Of a stretch of 51,742 nt of DNA, positions 18,574 through 27,704 are shown piece after piece; position 1 is the first letter of the stretch, and each line of letters begins with the position of its first letter. The notes beneath the pieces are model-generated. The model saw only the letters and a list, made by a program, of their open reading frames with translations. It was not told the DNA's origin and did not search any database. The translations under genes and the position numbers were made by a program. Source of the stretch: Burkholderiales bacterium PBB3 (GTDB taxonomy: Bacteria; Pseudomonadota; Gammaproteobacteria; Burkholderiales; Burkholderiaceae_C); the NCBI GenBank assembly GCA_002256115.1, contig NKIK01000032.1:1-51742 (forward strand), given 5' to 3'.

Positions 18574-19217
18574 GCCGCGATCCCAAGGTCCAGTGTGCGG
18601 ACTGGTGTCGCTGCCAGGGGGCGGGGCAAGTGGCTGGTGAGTAAGACACAACCTCCGCGGGCAATATGGTGTGAAACCAGCGCGTCCACGACATCCATGC
18701 CTTCGGCGTCTAGCGCGTCGTAGGGCTCATCCAGAACCCAGATGCCCGGCCTGGATTCCAGCGCCAGGCGTGCCAGGGCGACCCGCTTGCGCTGGCCCTG
18801 TGACAAGACGCGCACCGATTGGTGCCGCCGCGCATCCACCGAGAATTGCTTGAGCGCCGCGGCAATCGCGGACGGGGTGCTCGGCCGACCATGCAGCGTA
18901 GCTAAAAAAGCCAGCGACTCTGCGACTGTGAGCTCATCTTTGAGTGCCTGGGTGTGGCCGATATAGACCAGCTCTTGCGCAAACCCGTCGGCGTTTTGCA
19001 GCGGCTGGCCACGCCAAGCCATGGACCCGGCATCGGGCTGAATCAAGCCCACCGCCAAGCGCAGCAAGCTTGTTTTTCCACACCCATTGGGGCCGCGCAG
19101 CCACAGCACTTCGCCTGCGTGCAAGGCAAAGTGAAGCTCTTTGAAAAGCCAGGCAGTCCCGCGGCGCAAAGCCAACTGGTGCCCGGCCAACACCGGTGCC
19201 TGCGCTACTGCATCCAT
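18570..19217 (-). CDS. ccmA: Cytochrome c biogenesis ATP-binding protein CcmA
   Basis: 215 residues. Walker A GPNGCGKTS is at 42-50, the ABC signature LSQGQRKR at 138-145 and Walker B WVLDEPYDALD from 160, then the switch histidine (TSHLP). It is the ATPase of the CcmAB complex. It begins 13 bases after the glutathione peroxidase stop, with no clear ribosome binding site in the gap, so it may depend on read-through from that gene. Confidence 0.95.
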   Translation of the reverse strand: MDAVAQAPVLAGHQLALRRGTAWLFKELHFALHAGEVLWLRGPNGCGKTSLLRLAVGLIQPDAGSMAWRGQPLQNADGFAQELVYIGHTQALKDELTVAESLAFLATLHGRPSTPSAIAAALKQFSVDARRHQSVRVLSQGQRKRVALARLALESRPGIWVLDEPYDALDAEGMDVVDALVSHHIARGGCVLLTSHLPRPLAATPVRTLDLGIAA

Positions 19218-19230
19218 CGCGCTGGGCGCA

Positions 19231-19713
19231 TCAAGCCAATGCTTTTTCGATATCCCCCGCCATGCTCTTGGGCGTATCCGTGGGGGCGTAACGTTTGAGT
19301 ACCTGACCGTCTTTCGCGACTAAAAACTTGGTGAAATTCCATTTGATGGACTGGGTGCCCAGCAGGCCGGGCGCTTCTTTGGTGAGCCACTGGTACAGCG
19401 GGTGCGCGCCGCTACCGTTGACCTCAATCTTCTCCATCATGGGGAAGCTGACGCCATAGTTGAGCTGGCAAAACTCAGCAATCTCTGTGTTCTCGCCCGC
19501 GTCTTGTGCGCCAAACTGGTTGCAGGGGAAGCCCAACACGACCAGGCCTTGGTCGCCATAGGTCTGGTGAAGCTCTTCCAGCCCGGCGAACTGGGGCGTG
19601 AAGCCGCAGGCGCTGGCGGTGTTGACAATGAGCATGGCTTTGCCTTTGAACTTCTTCAGGGCAATGGGCTTACCGTTGATCTGCAGGGCTTCAAAATCGT
19701 AGATAGTGGTCAT
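19231..19713 (-). CDS. Glutathione peroxidase family protein (cysteine type)
   Basis: 160 residues from ATG 19713 ([10 protein letters not shown]); the upstream in-frame start adds a 13-residue extension not usual in the family. The catalytic set is present: Cys36 in [10 protein letters not shown], Gln66 in FPCNQFGAQ and Trp125 in KWNFTKFLV. The active residue is cysteine, not selenocysteine. Such enzymes reduce peroxides using glutathione or thioredoxin. It directly precedes ccmA by 13 bases on the same strand and may be co-transcribed with the ccm operon, perhaps to limit peroxide during haem handling (inference). Confidence 0.92.
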   Translation of the reverse strand: MTTIYDFEALQINGKPIALKKFKGKAMLIVNTASACGFTPQFAGLEELHQTYGDQGLVVLGFPCNQFGAQDAGENTEIAEFCQLNYGVSFPMMEKIEVNGSGAHPLYQWLTKEAPGLLGTQSIKWNFTKFLVAKDGQVLKRYAPTDTPKSMAGDIEKALA

Positions 19714-19781
19714 GGAAGTGCTCAGAGGGAGTTGGGGGCACGAACATAGCACGCCTGCCGCTCACCTGACTAGGTGTCGGG

Positions 19782-20678
19782 TCATGCGGCTGGGGCGGTG
19801 GGCCGCCCATGGGCCCACACAGACAGCAAAGAAGCCATCACGATGAGAGTGCCGCCCAGCAGCGTTTGGGGTGTGACGGTGCCAGCACCCAGAAGGACGG
19901 CTGAGCCGCTGGCGAACACCACCTCGGACAGCATGATCAGCGCGCCGGTGTTGGCCGACAGCCGGGCTGCGCCGTATTGCAGGCCGAAATTTGCTACGAG
20001 GAACATCAAGCTCAACCCACCCACCCACAATGGCCAGGTGATCGAGGTGATCGAGACGACCGGCAAGGCGGGGACGATGCCGCTGTACAGGCCCCAGAGA
20101 GCTGCCAAGCCCGCCATCAGCGTGCCACCTGCAAACATGGCCAGCATGCCGGCCGCAGCAGGAGCTGAGCCCAGTTTGCGCAGCATGACATTGGTGAGTG
20201 CAAAACAAAAACCAGCCATCAAAGCCAGGTAGTCTGGCAAGGCGTTGGGCCAAGGCCAGGGTGAGTTGTCAGTTTTCAGCACGATGACTACGCCCGCCAG
20301 TGCCAAACCCAAGCGGGCCAGCGATCCCGCCGTCGGGCGTTCGCCCAAAATCGGCCAGGCCAGCAAAACCACCCAGGCGGGCATCAGGTAAAACAGCAGC
20401 ACCACGCGCACCACATCGCCCACCGTAACGGCCCAGTTGAAGCTTACATTGGTCAAACCGGCGGCAACCAGCAGCACCCACAGCGCCGGAAACTTGGCAA
20501 AGGCGCGCCAGGTGCCCGGCCGCACTATGAGTAACACCACGGCAGCAAGAAGGTAAATCATGGCGGTGGCCCACAGGGGGTGCACACCCAATGCCTCCAA
20601 TTGCCGAAAGGGCCACCAGGAAACGCCCCAGACCAGCGCGTTGACCAGCAGCCCCAAGGCCGCCAGCAGGCTAGCCAT
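19782..20678 (-). CDS. EamA/DMT-family permease
   Basis: 298 residues with about ten hydrophobic helices in two EamA halves. The first half includes NALVWGVSWWPFRQLE and FNWAVTVGDVVRVVLLFYLMPAWV; the second ends with SEVVFASGSAVLLGAGTVTPQTLLGG. The family exports metabolites or amino acids; the substrate is unknown. It overlaps the lplT 3' end by 8 bases, so the two are translationally coupled. Its stop is 68 bases from the peroxidase start. Confidence 0.88.
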   Translation of the reverse strand: MASLLAALGLLVNALVWGVSWWPFRQLEALGVHPLWATAMIYLLAAVVLLIVRPGTWRAFAKFPALWVLLVAAGLTNVSFNWAVTVGDVVRVVLLFYLMPAWVVLLAWPILGERPTAGSLARLGLALAGVVIVLKTDNSPWPWPNALPDYLALMAGFCFALTNVMLRKLGSAPAAAGMLAMFAGGTLMAGLAALWGLYSGIVPALPVVSITSITWPLWVGGLSLMFLVANFGLQYGAARLSANTGALIMLSEVVFASGSAVLLGAGTVTPQTLLGGTLIVMASLLSVWAHGRPTAPAA

Positions 20679-21954
20679 GGGTGTTGTCGTTGCGCGCGAT
20701 GGACAGCAGGTTTTCGACTTCTACGGCATGTTCGCGGCAATTGCGCTCGTGCCAGCGTTTGATCAGCCACATGAAGCCGGCAATCACGATGCCAAAAATA
20801 GTAATCACGCCAAAGGCCGACAAGCCCATGCCGGTGGACGCCGTACTAAACGCCCCTAAGCCCAAGATGCAGGCCTGTTCGTTAAAGTTTTGTACCGCAA
20901 TGGAGCGCCCTGCACCCATCAGGTTGTGCCCACGGTGTTGCAGCAAAGCATTCATGGGCACCACCAGGAAACCGCCCAAACCGCCCAGCAAGATCAGGAA
21001 GGGGGCCGCGACCCAGACGTTGTCGATGAAGATCAGAAGAATCATCAGCAAACCCATGCCGATACCCAGAGGCATCACTTGGGTGGCCTGGTCCAGCCGC
21101 ATGCGCAGCGAAGCGGCCACCGCCCCCACTGCGGTGCCCACCGCCACCACCCCGACCAGTGCGGAGGCTTGCGTCACGCTGTAGCCCAGTGCGGCAGAGG
21201 CCCATGCCAGCACGATGTAGCGCAAATTGCCGCTGACGCCCCAAAAGAGGGTGGTGGTGGACAGGCTGATCTGGCCCAGGCGGTCACGCCACAAACGCAC
21301 GTTGCACGTCCAAAAATCGGGCAACAAAGACAGCAGGCTTTTGGGGAGTGGCCGCATCACTACGCCGGTGTCCGGTATGCGGGTGTTGAACCAGGCTGCT
21401 ATCAAGTAAACAAAGATCAGCACGGAGATGGCCGCTTCGGGTGCCGTGTCAATGCCGGTGTCGATGAGTGGAAAATCGAAGGCCAGCAACTGCGAAGAAA
21501 CGGCCGCCCCCACCAATTGCCCCCCCAGCAGCACCCCCAAAATGATGGAGGCAATGGTGAGCCCTTCGATCCAGCCATTGGCTTTGACCAACTGGGAAGC
21601 GGGCAACAGCTCGGTCAGGATGCCGTATTTGGCGGGCGAATAGGCGGCGGCTCCCAGGCCCACAATGGCATAAGACATTAGGGGGTGGGTGCCAAATAGC
21701 ATTAGCAGGCAGCCCGCCACTTTGATGCCATTGCTGTAGAGCATGACCCGGCCTTTGGGCAGCGCGTCGGCAAAGGCACCTACAAACGGTGCCAACACCA
21801 CATAAAACAACGCAAACATGGGGATCAGCGCGGCTTCATGCCATTTGGGAGCACCGCCGGTTTGGAGAAGTTTGACAGCACAAACAAAGAGGGCATTGTC
21901 GGCCAGCGAGCTAAAAAACTGCGCCGACATGATGGTGTAAAAACCGCGTTTCAT
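20671..21954 (-). CDS. lplT: Lysophospholipid transporter LplT (MFS)
   Basis: 427 residues and twelve membrane helices. It begins MKRGFYTIMSAQFFSSLADN, as LplT proteins do, and has SPAKYGILTELLP and ANGWIEGLTIASIILG. LplT flips lyso-phosphatidylethanolamine across the inner membrane for re-acylation by Aas, which is not encoded here. It is the first gene of a minus-strand run continuing through the permease, peroxidase and ccm genes. A perfect inverted repeat lies 13 bases upstream of its start. Confidence 0.9.
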   Translation of the reverse strand: MKRGFYTIMSAQFFSSLADNALFVCAVKLLQTGGAPKWHEAALIPMFALFYVVLAPFVGAFADALPKGRVMLYSNGIKVAGCLLMLFGTHPLMSYAIVGLGAAAYSPAKYGILTELLPASQLVKANGWIEGLTIASIILGVLLGGQLVGAAVSSQLLAFDFPLIDTGIDTAPEAAISVLIFVYLIAAWFNTRIPDTGVVMRPLPKSLLSLLPDFWTCNVRLWRDRLGQISLSTTTLFWGVSGNLRYIVLAWASAALGYSVTQASALVGVVAVGTAVGAVAASLRMRLDQATQVMPLGIGMGLLMILLIFIDNVWVAAPFLILLGGLGGFLVVPMNALLQHRGHNLMGAGRSIAVQNFNEQACILGLGAFSTASTGMGLSAFGVITIFGIVIAGFMWLIKRWHERNCREHAVEVENLLSIARNDNTHG

Positions 21955-21967
21955 GCGTCTGGTGTGC

Positions 21968-21990
21968 GTGCATTAGGGGGCCTAATGCAC
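21968..21990. promoter_or_regulatory. Perfect inverted repeat in the lplT-alr intergenic region
   Basis: Arms GTGCATTAGG and CCTAATGCAC, ten bases each and fully complementary, with a GGG spacer. It is between the divergent lplT and alr starts, close to the lplT ATG. It may be a dimeric repressor operator or a leader hairpin of the lplT transcript. No regulator gene is nearby. Confidence 0.6.
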
Positions 21991-22056
21991 GGAGGTAGTT
22001 GGTGTGTCTCCGAAGAGGCTTGGTTATAGCACGCCACTCAATGTCAGAATTGCAGA

Positions 22057-23151
22057 ATGCCCCGCCCCATACTCGCCACCATCCATCTTTCCGCCTTTCA
22101 AAACAACCTGAACGTCGCCCGACGCCATGCGCCCGACGCCAAGGTCTGGGCTATCGTCAAGGCCAACGCCTACGGCCATGGCATTGAGCGGGTGTTTGAC
22201 GGTTTGCGCGGCGCGGATGGCTTTGCTTTGTTGGACTTGCAAGAGGCCCAGCGCGTGCGGGCACTGGGCTGGCGTGGGCCGATTTTGCTGCTGGAGGGCG
22301 CATTTGATTTGCGTGACCTGGAGCTGTGTTCGCGCCTGGACTTATGGCACACCGTGCACTGCGATGCGCAGATTGACATGCTGGCCGCGCACAAAACCAA
22401 TGTGCCGCAGCGGGTGTTTCTCAAGATGAACTCCGGCATGAACCGCCTGGGCTTTACGCCCGAACGCTACCGCGCGGCCTGGACCCGGCTGAATGCCCTG
22501 CCGCAGGTGGATGAAATTTCCCTGATGACCCACTTCAGCGATGCGGATGGTGCCAAGGGTATTGCGGCGCAGATGCTGGCTTTTGCCAACGCCAGCCGCG
22601 ATTTGCCGGGTGAACGCAGCCTGAGCAATAGCGCAGCTACGTTGCGGCACGCCGACGCCGTGCTGGAGTCTGACTGGGTGCGCCCCGGCATTGCCATGTA
22701 CGGTAGCGCACCGGACTTTCCTGCGCATAGCGCGGCCGATTGGGGTTTGCAGCCCACAATGACCCTGGCTGCAAAAATCATTGCAACGCAGAACCTGGAA
22801 CAAGGAGACACCGTGGGATATGGATCCAGTTTTACGGCAGACAGGCCCATGCGCATAGGCGTTGTGGCCTGTGGTTATGCCGATGGTTATCCCCGCATCT
22901 GCCCTAGCGGCACGCCCGTACTCATTGATGGTGCGCGCAGCCGCACCATTGGCCGTGTCAGCATGGATATGTTGGCCGTAGACCTGGAGCCAGTGCCCCA
23001 AGCCGGGCTGGGGAGCGACGTAACCCTGTGGGGGCGCGCCAAGCAAGGTGCGGTGCTCTCCATTGATGAGGTAGCGCAGTGCGCCCAAACGGTGGGCTAT
23101 GAGCTGATGTGCGGTTTGGCCGCCCGGGTACCGGTGGAGGTTGCGCCGTGA
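22057..23151 (+). CDS. alr: Alanine racemase
   Basis: 364 residues. The PLP lysine is Lys35 in [12 protein letters not shown] and the second catalytic base is Tyr255 in [15 protein letters not shown] and [11 protein letters not shown] are also present. The enzyme makes D-alanine for peptidoglycan. It is transcribed divergently from lplT. Its TGA overlaps the GTG start of the next gene (GTGA), so the two are translationally coupled. Confidence 0.96.
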   Translation: MPRPILATIHLSAFQNNLNVARRHAPDAKVWAIVKANAYGHGIERVFDGLRGADGFALLDLQEAQRVRALGWRGPILLLEGAFDLRDLELCSRLDLWHTVHCDAQIDMLAAHKTNVPQRVFLKMNSGMNRLGFTPERYRAAWTRLNALPQVDEISLMTHFSDADGAKGIAAQMLAFANASRDLPGERSLSNSAATLRHADAVLESDWVRPGIAMYGSAPDFPAHSAADWGLQPTMTLAAKIIATQNLEQGDTVGYGSSFTADRPMRIGVVACGYADGYPRICPSGTPVLIDGARSRTIGRVSMDMLAVDLEPVPQAGLGSDVTLWGRAKQGAVLSIDEVAQCAQTVGYELMCGLAARVPVEVAP

Positions 23152-24359
23152 AATATGTGCCCATTCCCATCGCCATGCTCGCCGTGGGCCGCCCTTTGCC
23201 GGTAGATGTCTGGAGTGATACCGGTCAGTTGCTGCTGAAAAAAGGGCAGCCCATCGTCTCCGAGCAACACCGGGAAAAACTGCACTCCTTCAATGCCTGC
23301 ACCACGCCGACCGACGCTTTGGCTTGGCAGCGCGCCTACGAGCGCATGGTGCATGCCATGATCCGTGAAGGGCTGGATTTGCAGCAGATTTCCAATGCCT
23401 CCATGCCCAGTGAAATCCGCGAGTCGGATTACATCGTGGGGCAAGAGGCCCGCGGTGGCTGGCTTGATTTGCAGGCCGTGCTTCGGGGCATCTTGTACCA
23501 GGGTGGCTTGGCCATCAATCCGGCCAGCCGACTGGAGGGCATCAAGGTCAAAGCCTTGGCATTGCTCAAAGAAGACCCGGACGACAGCCTGTTTTGCCTT
23601 TTTCAGGCGCTGGGGGATGAGTCTTTGGGCTATTGCGCGACGCATGCGCTGCTGTGCTTTGTGATCTGTGAACTCACCGGACAAAAACTGGGTTGGAGCC
23701 TGGCCGAACGCGAGCCCCTGCACAGCGCCGCCTTGACCATGAATATCGCGATGGCCCGCGAACAAGACAGCATGGCGCGTCAGTCCTCTGCGCTGACCGA
23801 TTGGCAACGCACCTTGATCCAAGAGCATCCGGGTAAAGGGGCGGACGTTTTGTCCGGCTTTGGCTGGGACGAGGCGGACCTGGTCGATATCGTGCGTTGG
23901 CACCACGCCCCCGACGATCCCGCCGCAGTGCCCCACAACCTAGGGCGCAGACGCTTGCTACACCTGGCCGATGGTTTCGTGGCCCGCACGGCAGCGCGCA
24001 AAACCCGCGCCGCCCAGTCAGCGGTCAAGGCGGTCAAATCGATGGTGATGGGGGCCGAAGGCGACGCCGTGGGCGTCAGCTCAGCCATGGCCCAGGCCGT
24101 GGGTTTTTATCCGCCGGGCAGCTATGTGTTGTTGGCCAATGGGGAGACGGCCGTGTCGGTGCAGCGCGGCCAGCGCGCCAATACACCCTGGGTCATCAGC
24201 ATCGTGGACAAAGACAGCATGCCCATCAGCCACTATGTCTGCCGCGACAGCGCCGCAGTGCAGTACAGCATCCAAACGCCCATCGTGTTTGACAATGTCC
24301 GTGTGGCGGTGCAGGCCGATAAAGTTCGCCGGGCGCGTGAGCGTATTCCACGGTCCTAG
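23148..24359 (+). CDS. Degenerate HD-GYP-type protein
   Basis: 403 residues from GTG 23148, which overlaps the alr stop; the frame extends upstream inside alr. The N-terminal part (1-100) resembles the region before HD-GYP domains ([20 protein letters not shown]). The later part follows the HD-GYP helical pattern: THALLC (His167), then AALTMNIAM where AALLHDIGK is expected, [20 protein letters not shown] (His227), [10 protein letters not shown] (His252/253), LADGFVAR (Asp275) and [13 protein letters not shown]. The HD pair is Met198-Asn199 and the GYP motif is missing. Active members hydrolyse cyclic di-GMP; this one is probably inactive and may bind a ligand or partner. The domain assignment is by eye. 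Confidence 0.7.
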   Translation: MKYVPIPIAMLAVGRPLPVDVWSDTGQLLLKKGQPIVSEQHREKLHSFNACTTPTDALAWQRAYERMVHAMIREGLDLQQISNASMPSEIRESDYIVGQEARGGWLDLQAVLRGILYQGGLAINPASRLEGIKVKALALLKEDPDDSLFCLFQALGDESLGYCATHALLCFVICELTGQKLGWSLAEREPLHSAALTMNIAMAREQDSMARQSSALTDWQRTLIQEHPGKGADVLSGFGWDEADLVDIVRWHHAPDDPAAVPHNLGRRRLLHLADGFVARTAARKTRAAQSAVKAVKSMVMGAEGDAVGVSSAMAQAVGFYPPGSYVLLANGETAVSVQRGQRANTPWVISIVDKDSMPISHYVCRDSAAVQYSIQTPIVFDNVRVAVQADKVRRARERIPRS

Positions 24360-24380
24360 CGCTCTAGAAGTCCTGAATAA

Positions 24381-24396
24381 CTGTGCATTTGTACAG
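24381..24396. promoter_or_regulatory. LexA (SOS) box upstream of radA
   Basis: CTGTGCATTTGTACAG is an exact match to CTGT-N8-ACAG, the LexA consensus of E. coli and many betaproteobacteria. It ends 14 bases before the radA ATG, where it would cover the promoter. The interior is less AT-rich than the strongest boxes. Confidence 0.65.
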
Positions 24397-24410
24397 TACA
24401 CTTGGCCGCC

Positions 24411-25778
24411 ATGGCCAAAGACAAAACGATTTACACCTGCAATGAATGCGGCGGCACCAGCCCCAAGTGGCTGGGCAAGTGCCCGCATTGCAATGCCTGG
24501 AACACGCTGATCGAGTCGGTAGCTCACAGCGAATCAGCGGTCAAAAACCGCTTTGCCTCACTGGCCAAGACCGCCGAAATCGCAGTGCTCAGCGACATCG
24601 AGGCGTCAGACATCGACCGCACCCCCACCGGCCACGAAGAACTGGACCGCGTGCTGGGCGGTGGCATGGTCGAAGGCGGCGTGGTGTTGATTGGCGGCGA
24701 CCCGGGCATCGGCAAATCGACGCTGCTGCTGCAGGCGCTGGACTCGCTGCAGCGCTCGGGCAAAAACACCTTGTATGTGACCGGCGAAGAGAGTGGTGCC
24801 CAGGTGGCCCTGCGTTCGCGCCGCCTGGGGTTGGACCACTCGCAGGTCAAAGTGCTGGCCGAAATCCAGCTCGAAAAAATCCTGGCCATACTGGAAGCGC
24901 ACCGCCCGGACGTGGCGGTGATTGACTCCATCCAGACCGTCTACTCCGAACAGCTCACTAGCGCGCCGGGCTCGGTCGCCCAGGTGCGCGAGTGTGCCGC
25001 CCACCTGACGCGCGCGGCCAAAGCCAGTGGCACGGCCATCGTGCTGGTCGGCCATGTGACCAAAGAAGGCGCACTGGCCGGCCCGCGCGTGTTGGAGCAC
25101 ATGGTGGACACGGTGCTGTACTTCGAGGGGGACACCCATAGCCAGTTCCGCTTGGTGCGCGCCATCAAGAACCGCTTTGGTGCGGTCAATGAGATTGGCG
25201 TCTTCGCGATGACCGAAAAAGGCCTGAAGGGTGTCAGCAACCCCAGCGCTATCTTTTTGAGCCAGCACGCCGAACCCGTGCCCGGCAGCTGCGTGATGGT
25301 GACGCTGGAAGGGACGCGCCCGTTGCTCGTCGAGATCCAGGCCCTGGTGGACAGCGGCGGTCCGTCCCCGCGCCGCTTGAGCGTGGGCCTGGACAAAGAC
25401 CGTCTGGCCATGCTGCTGGCCGTGCTGCACCGCCACGCTGGTGTGGCCTGCATGGACCAGGACGTGTTCATCAACGCCGTGGGTGGCGTGCGCATTGGCG
25501 AGCCCGCGGCCGACTTGGCGGTGATGCTGTCTATTACCTCCAGTCTGCGCGGCAAGCCGCTGCCCAAGGGCTTCATCGCGTTTGGTGAAGTGGGGCTGGC
25601 CGGCGAGGTACGCCCCGCGCCGCGCGGACAGGAGCGGCTGAAGGAAGCCGCCAAGCTGGGCTTTACCGTGGCCGTGGTGCCCAAGGCAAATGCGCCCAAG
25701 AAGCCCATCGAGGGTATGACCATCCACGCCGTGGACCGGGTCGAAGAAGCCATGGAAGTCGTGCGCGGTCTGCTGTAG
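24411..25778 (+). CDS. radA: DNA repair protein RadA
   Basis: 455 residues from ATG 24411; the frame could begin at a TTG three codons earlier. A four-cysteine zinc finger lies at Cys10/13/24/27 (CNECGG...CPHC). The RecA-like ATPase has Walker A GGDPGIGKST at 95-104 and the RadA-specific KNRFG at 253-257. A Lon-protease-like C-terminal domain follows (GGVRIGEPAADLAV, GEVGLAGEVRP). RadA promotes branch migration in recombinational repair. An SOS-box match upstream suggests LexA control. Confidence 0.96.
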   Translation: MAKDKTIYTCNECGGTSPKWLGKCPHCNAWNTLIESVAHSESAVKNRFASLAKTAEIAVLSDIEASDIDRTPTGHEELDRVLGGGMVEGGVVLIGGDPGIGKSTLLLQALDSLQRSGKNTLYVTGEESGAQVALRSRRLGLDHSQVKVLAEIQLEKILAILEAHRPDVAVIDSIQTVYSEQLTSAPGSVAQVRECAAHLTRAAKASGTAIVLVGHVTKEGALAGPRVLEHMVDTVLYFEGDTHSQFRLVRAIKNRFGAVNEIGVFAMTEKGLKGVSNPSAIFLSQHAEPVPGSCVMVTLEGTRPLLVEIQALVDSGGPSPRRLSVGLDKDRLAMLLAVLHRHAGVACMDQDVFINAVGGVRIGEPAADLAVMLSITSSLRGKPLPKGFIAFGEVGLAGEVRPAPRGQERLKEAAKLGFTVAVVPKANAPKKPIEGMTIHAVDRVEEAMEVVRGLL

Positions 25779-25820
25779 GGCTTGGGGTGGGCAGCCGCTG
25801 CGCTGCCGGGTTTATATGCC

Positions 25821-25873
25821 AAATATGCCATTCAGGCCGTGGATAGTGCGGGAGCAGCTCCTAAAAGCATAGC
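25821..25873 (+). repeat. Dispersed repeat family A, copy 3
   Basis: AAATATGCCATTCAGGCC, the core GTGGATAGTGCGGGAGCAGC, then TCCTAAAAGCATAGC. It starts 43 bases after the radA stop in the same orientation and fills most of the gap before the next gene. Confidence 0.9.
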
Positions 25874-25899
25874 GACTTGCGAGCAGTGAAAATACGCTT

Positions 25900-26322
25900 A
25901 TGCCTTTCAAAAAGTTTCTTGTTCCCCTGATTGCGCTGATCGCCACTGTGCTGGGCTTTCTATCCTACGGCTGGCCGGGCGTGGCGTTGGTGGCCGGTGG
26001 CCTGGTGATGTGGCTGCTGCTGCATTTCACCCGCATGTTGCAGGTCTTGAAGCGTGCCGCCAACCGCCCGGTCGGCCATGTAGACAGCGCCGTGATGCTG
26101 AATGCCAAGCTGCACCCAGGGCTGCCATTGCTACATGTGGTGGCGCTGACGCGCTCCCTGGGTAGCCTGGAATCGCCCCCAGACACGCAGCCCGAGCACT
26201 TTCGCTGGACGGATACGTCGCAGTCCACGGTGCTCTGCGTTTTTCAGGACGGCAAACTGCAGCACTGGGAGCTGATACGCCCGCAGCCGGATGTCTCCCA
26301 GCCCAGTGCGTTGGCCCCGTAA
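25900..26322 (+). CDS. Small membrane protein of unknown function
   Basis: 140 residues. Two hydrophobic segments at about 6-24 and 27-45 form a hairpin (PLIALIATVLGFL and WPGVALVAGGLVMWLLL). A soluble tail of about 95 residues follows, with LLHVVALTRSLG, FRWTDTSQSTVLCVFQDGKLQHWEL and a Pro-rich end. I do not recognise the family, though similar short proteins may sit near ilvE in related genomes. The start lacks a strong ribosome binding site and lies 26 bases after a dispersed repeat. ilvE follows 50 bases later, with its own ribosome binding site. Confidence 0.65.
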   Translation: MPFKKFLVPLIALIATVLGFLSYGWPGVALVAGGLVMWLLLHFTRMLQVLKRAANRPVGHVDSAVMLNAKLHPGLPLLHVVALTRSLGSLESPPDTQPEHFRWTDTSQSTVLCVFQDGKLQHWELIRPQPDVSQPSALAP

Positions 26323-26372
26323 AATCAGCGGTTCGCAATCCTCCGCAGCCCACCCACCAAAGGACACCACCC

Positions 26373-27329
26373 ATGAGCGTACTTCCTCCCTCCATGTCAG
26401 ACCGCGACGGAAAAATCTGGATGGATGGCCAGATGGTGGACTGGCGCGACGCCAAGATCCATGTGCTGACCCACACCCTGCACTACGGCTGTGGCGCGTT
26501 TGAGGGCGTGCGCGCCTACAACGGCGTCAATGGCACCGCCATCTTCCGGCTGGAAGAGCACACCGAGCGCCTGTTCAATAGCGCCAAAATTCTGCGCATG
26601 AAGATTCCGTTCACGCAAGCGGAAGTGAACGAAGCGCAATGCGCGGTGATCCGCGAGAACAAACTCGAATCCGGCTACCTGCGCCCGCTGACCTGGATTG
26701 GCGACAAGAAACTGGGCGTCAGCCCCAAGGGCAACACCATCCACCTGATGGTCGCCGCCTGGCCCTGGGGTGCTTACCTCGGTGAAGAGGGCATGAAGCG
26801 CGGCATCCGTGTCAAGATTTCCAGCTACACCCGCCACCATGTCAACATCACGATGACCCAGGCCAAGGCGGTGAGCAACTACACCAACTCCATCCTGGCG
26901 AACATGGAAGCCACAGACGATGGCTACGACGAAGCCATGCTGCTGGACGCGAATGGCTTTGTCAGTGAAGGCGCGGGCGAGAATCTGTTTGTCGTCAAGA
27001 ACGGCGTGGTTTACACGCCCGATCTGTCGGCCGGCGCGCTGAACGGCATCACCCGCAATACCGTGATGCACATCTGCCAGGACCTGGGGCTGGAGCTGGT
27101 GCAAAAGCGCATCACCCGCGACGAGGTGTACATCTGTGACGAGGCCTTCTTCACCGGCACCGCCGCCGAAGTGACCCCCATCCGCGAGCTGGACCGCATC
27201 GAGCTGGGCAAGGACGACTACGTGGGCTCGCGTGGTCCCATCACCGAAAAAATCCAGAGCGCCTTCTTTGACATCGTCAACGGCCGCAACCCCAAATACG
27301 CCCATTGGCTCACGAAAGTAAATGGATAA
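26373..27329 (+). CDS. ilvE: Branched-chain amino acid aminotransferase
   Basis: 318 residues of fold-type IV PLP enzyme. Visible motifs are THTLHYGCGAFEGVRAY (31-48), the PLP lysine Lys165 in MTQAKAVSNYTNS, the substrate loop EGAGENLFVV and GTAAEVTPI. It transfers the amino group between glutamate and the keto acids of leucine, isoleucine and valine. AAAGGA precedes the ATG. A small zinc-finger gene follows 62 bases later. Confidence 0.95.
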   Translation: MSVLPPSMSDRDGKIWMDGQMVDWRDAKIHVLTHTLHYGCGAFEGVRAYNGVNGTAIFRLEEHTERLFNSAKILRMKIPFTQAEVNEAQCAVIRENKLESGYLRPLTWIGDKKLGVSPKGNTIHLMVAAWPWGAYLGEEGMKRGIRVKISSYTRHHVNITMTQAKAVSNYTNSILANMEATDDGYDEAMLLDANGFVSEGAGENLFVVKNGVVYTPDLSAGALNGITRNTVMHICQDLGLELVQKRITRDEVYICDEAFFTGTAAEVTPIRELDRIELGKDDYVGSRGPITEKIQSAFFDIVNGRNPKYAHWLTKVNG

Positions 27330-27391
27330 CTTTGCGGGACAGACCGCAGCCACGCAGTGGCAAGCTCTGTCCCCAACTGATTGAGAAAATT

Positions 27392-27598
27392 ATGAAAAAT
27401 TCAACCATTGAACTGCTCGCCAAAGACCTGAACGATCAAGGCGGCGTCTACTGCCCCAGCCCGCTGGCGGGCATGAAAACCTGGGACACCCATCCCAAGG
27501 TCTACCTGGATGTAGGCCGCACGGGCGAAGCCAAGTGCCCCTACTGCAGCACCGTTTACAAGCTGAAGGCCGGCGAGCACTTCGGTGGTGCTCATTAA
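27392..27598 (+). CDS. Small CHCC-type zinc-finger protein
   Basis: 68 residues from ATG 27392, which follows TTGAGAAAAT; the frame is open upstream but the extension has no family character. It has YCPSPLAGMKTWDTHPKVYLD followed by AKCPYCSTVYKL, giving one Cys, one His and a CPYC pair (zf-CHCC), as in the C-terminal domain of complex I subunit NDUFS6. The role in bacteria is not established. The pairing with ilvE is likely co-transcription. Confidence 0.85.
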   Translation: MKNSTIELLAKDLNDQGGVYCPSPLAGMKTWDTHPKVYLDVGRTGEAKCPYCSTVYKLKAGEHFGGAH

Positions 27599-27671
27599 CC
27601 CCCACGCTCCGCCGCTGCGCGGGTCGCTGCCCCCCGAGGGGGCTAAGTCCGCTTGGGGCGGCCCGGCGCGG
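27599..27671 (+). repeat. Dispersed repeat family B, copy 1
   Basis: Starts CCCCCACGCT, contains the hairpin GCCCCCCGAGGGGGC, and ends CTTGGGGCGGCCC. A second copy is at 45321-45390 with the same ends and a diverged middle. It fills the gap between the zinc-finger gene and waaF. I recall very similar elements as common intergenic repeats in Comamonadaceae. Confidence 0.8.
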
Positions 27672-27704
27672 ACTTGCCGTTCCTGCCGTGCACGTTAAAC
27701 CACC

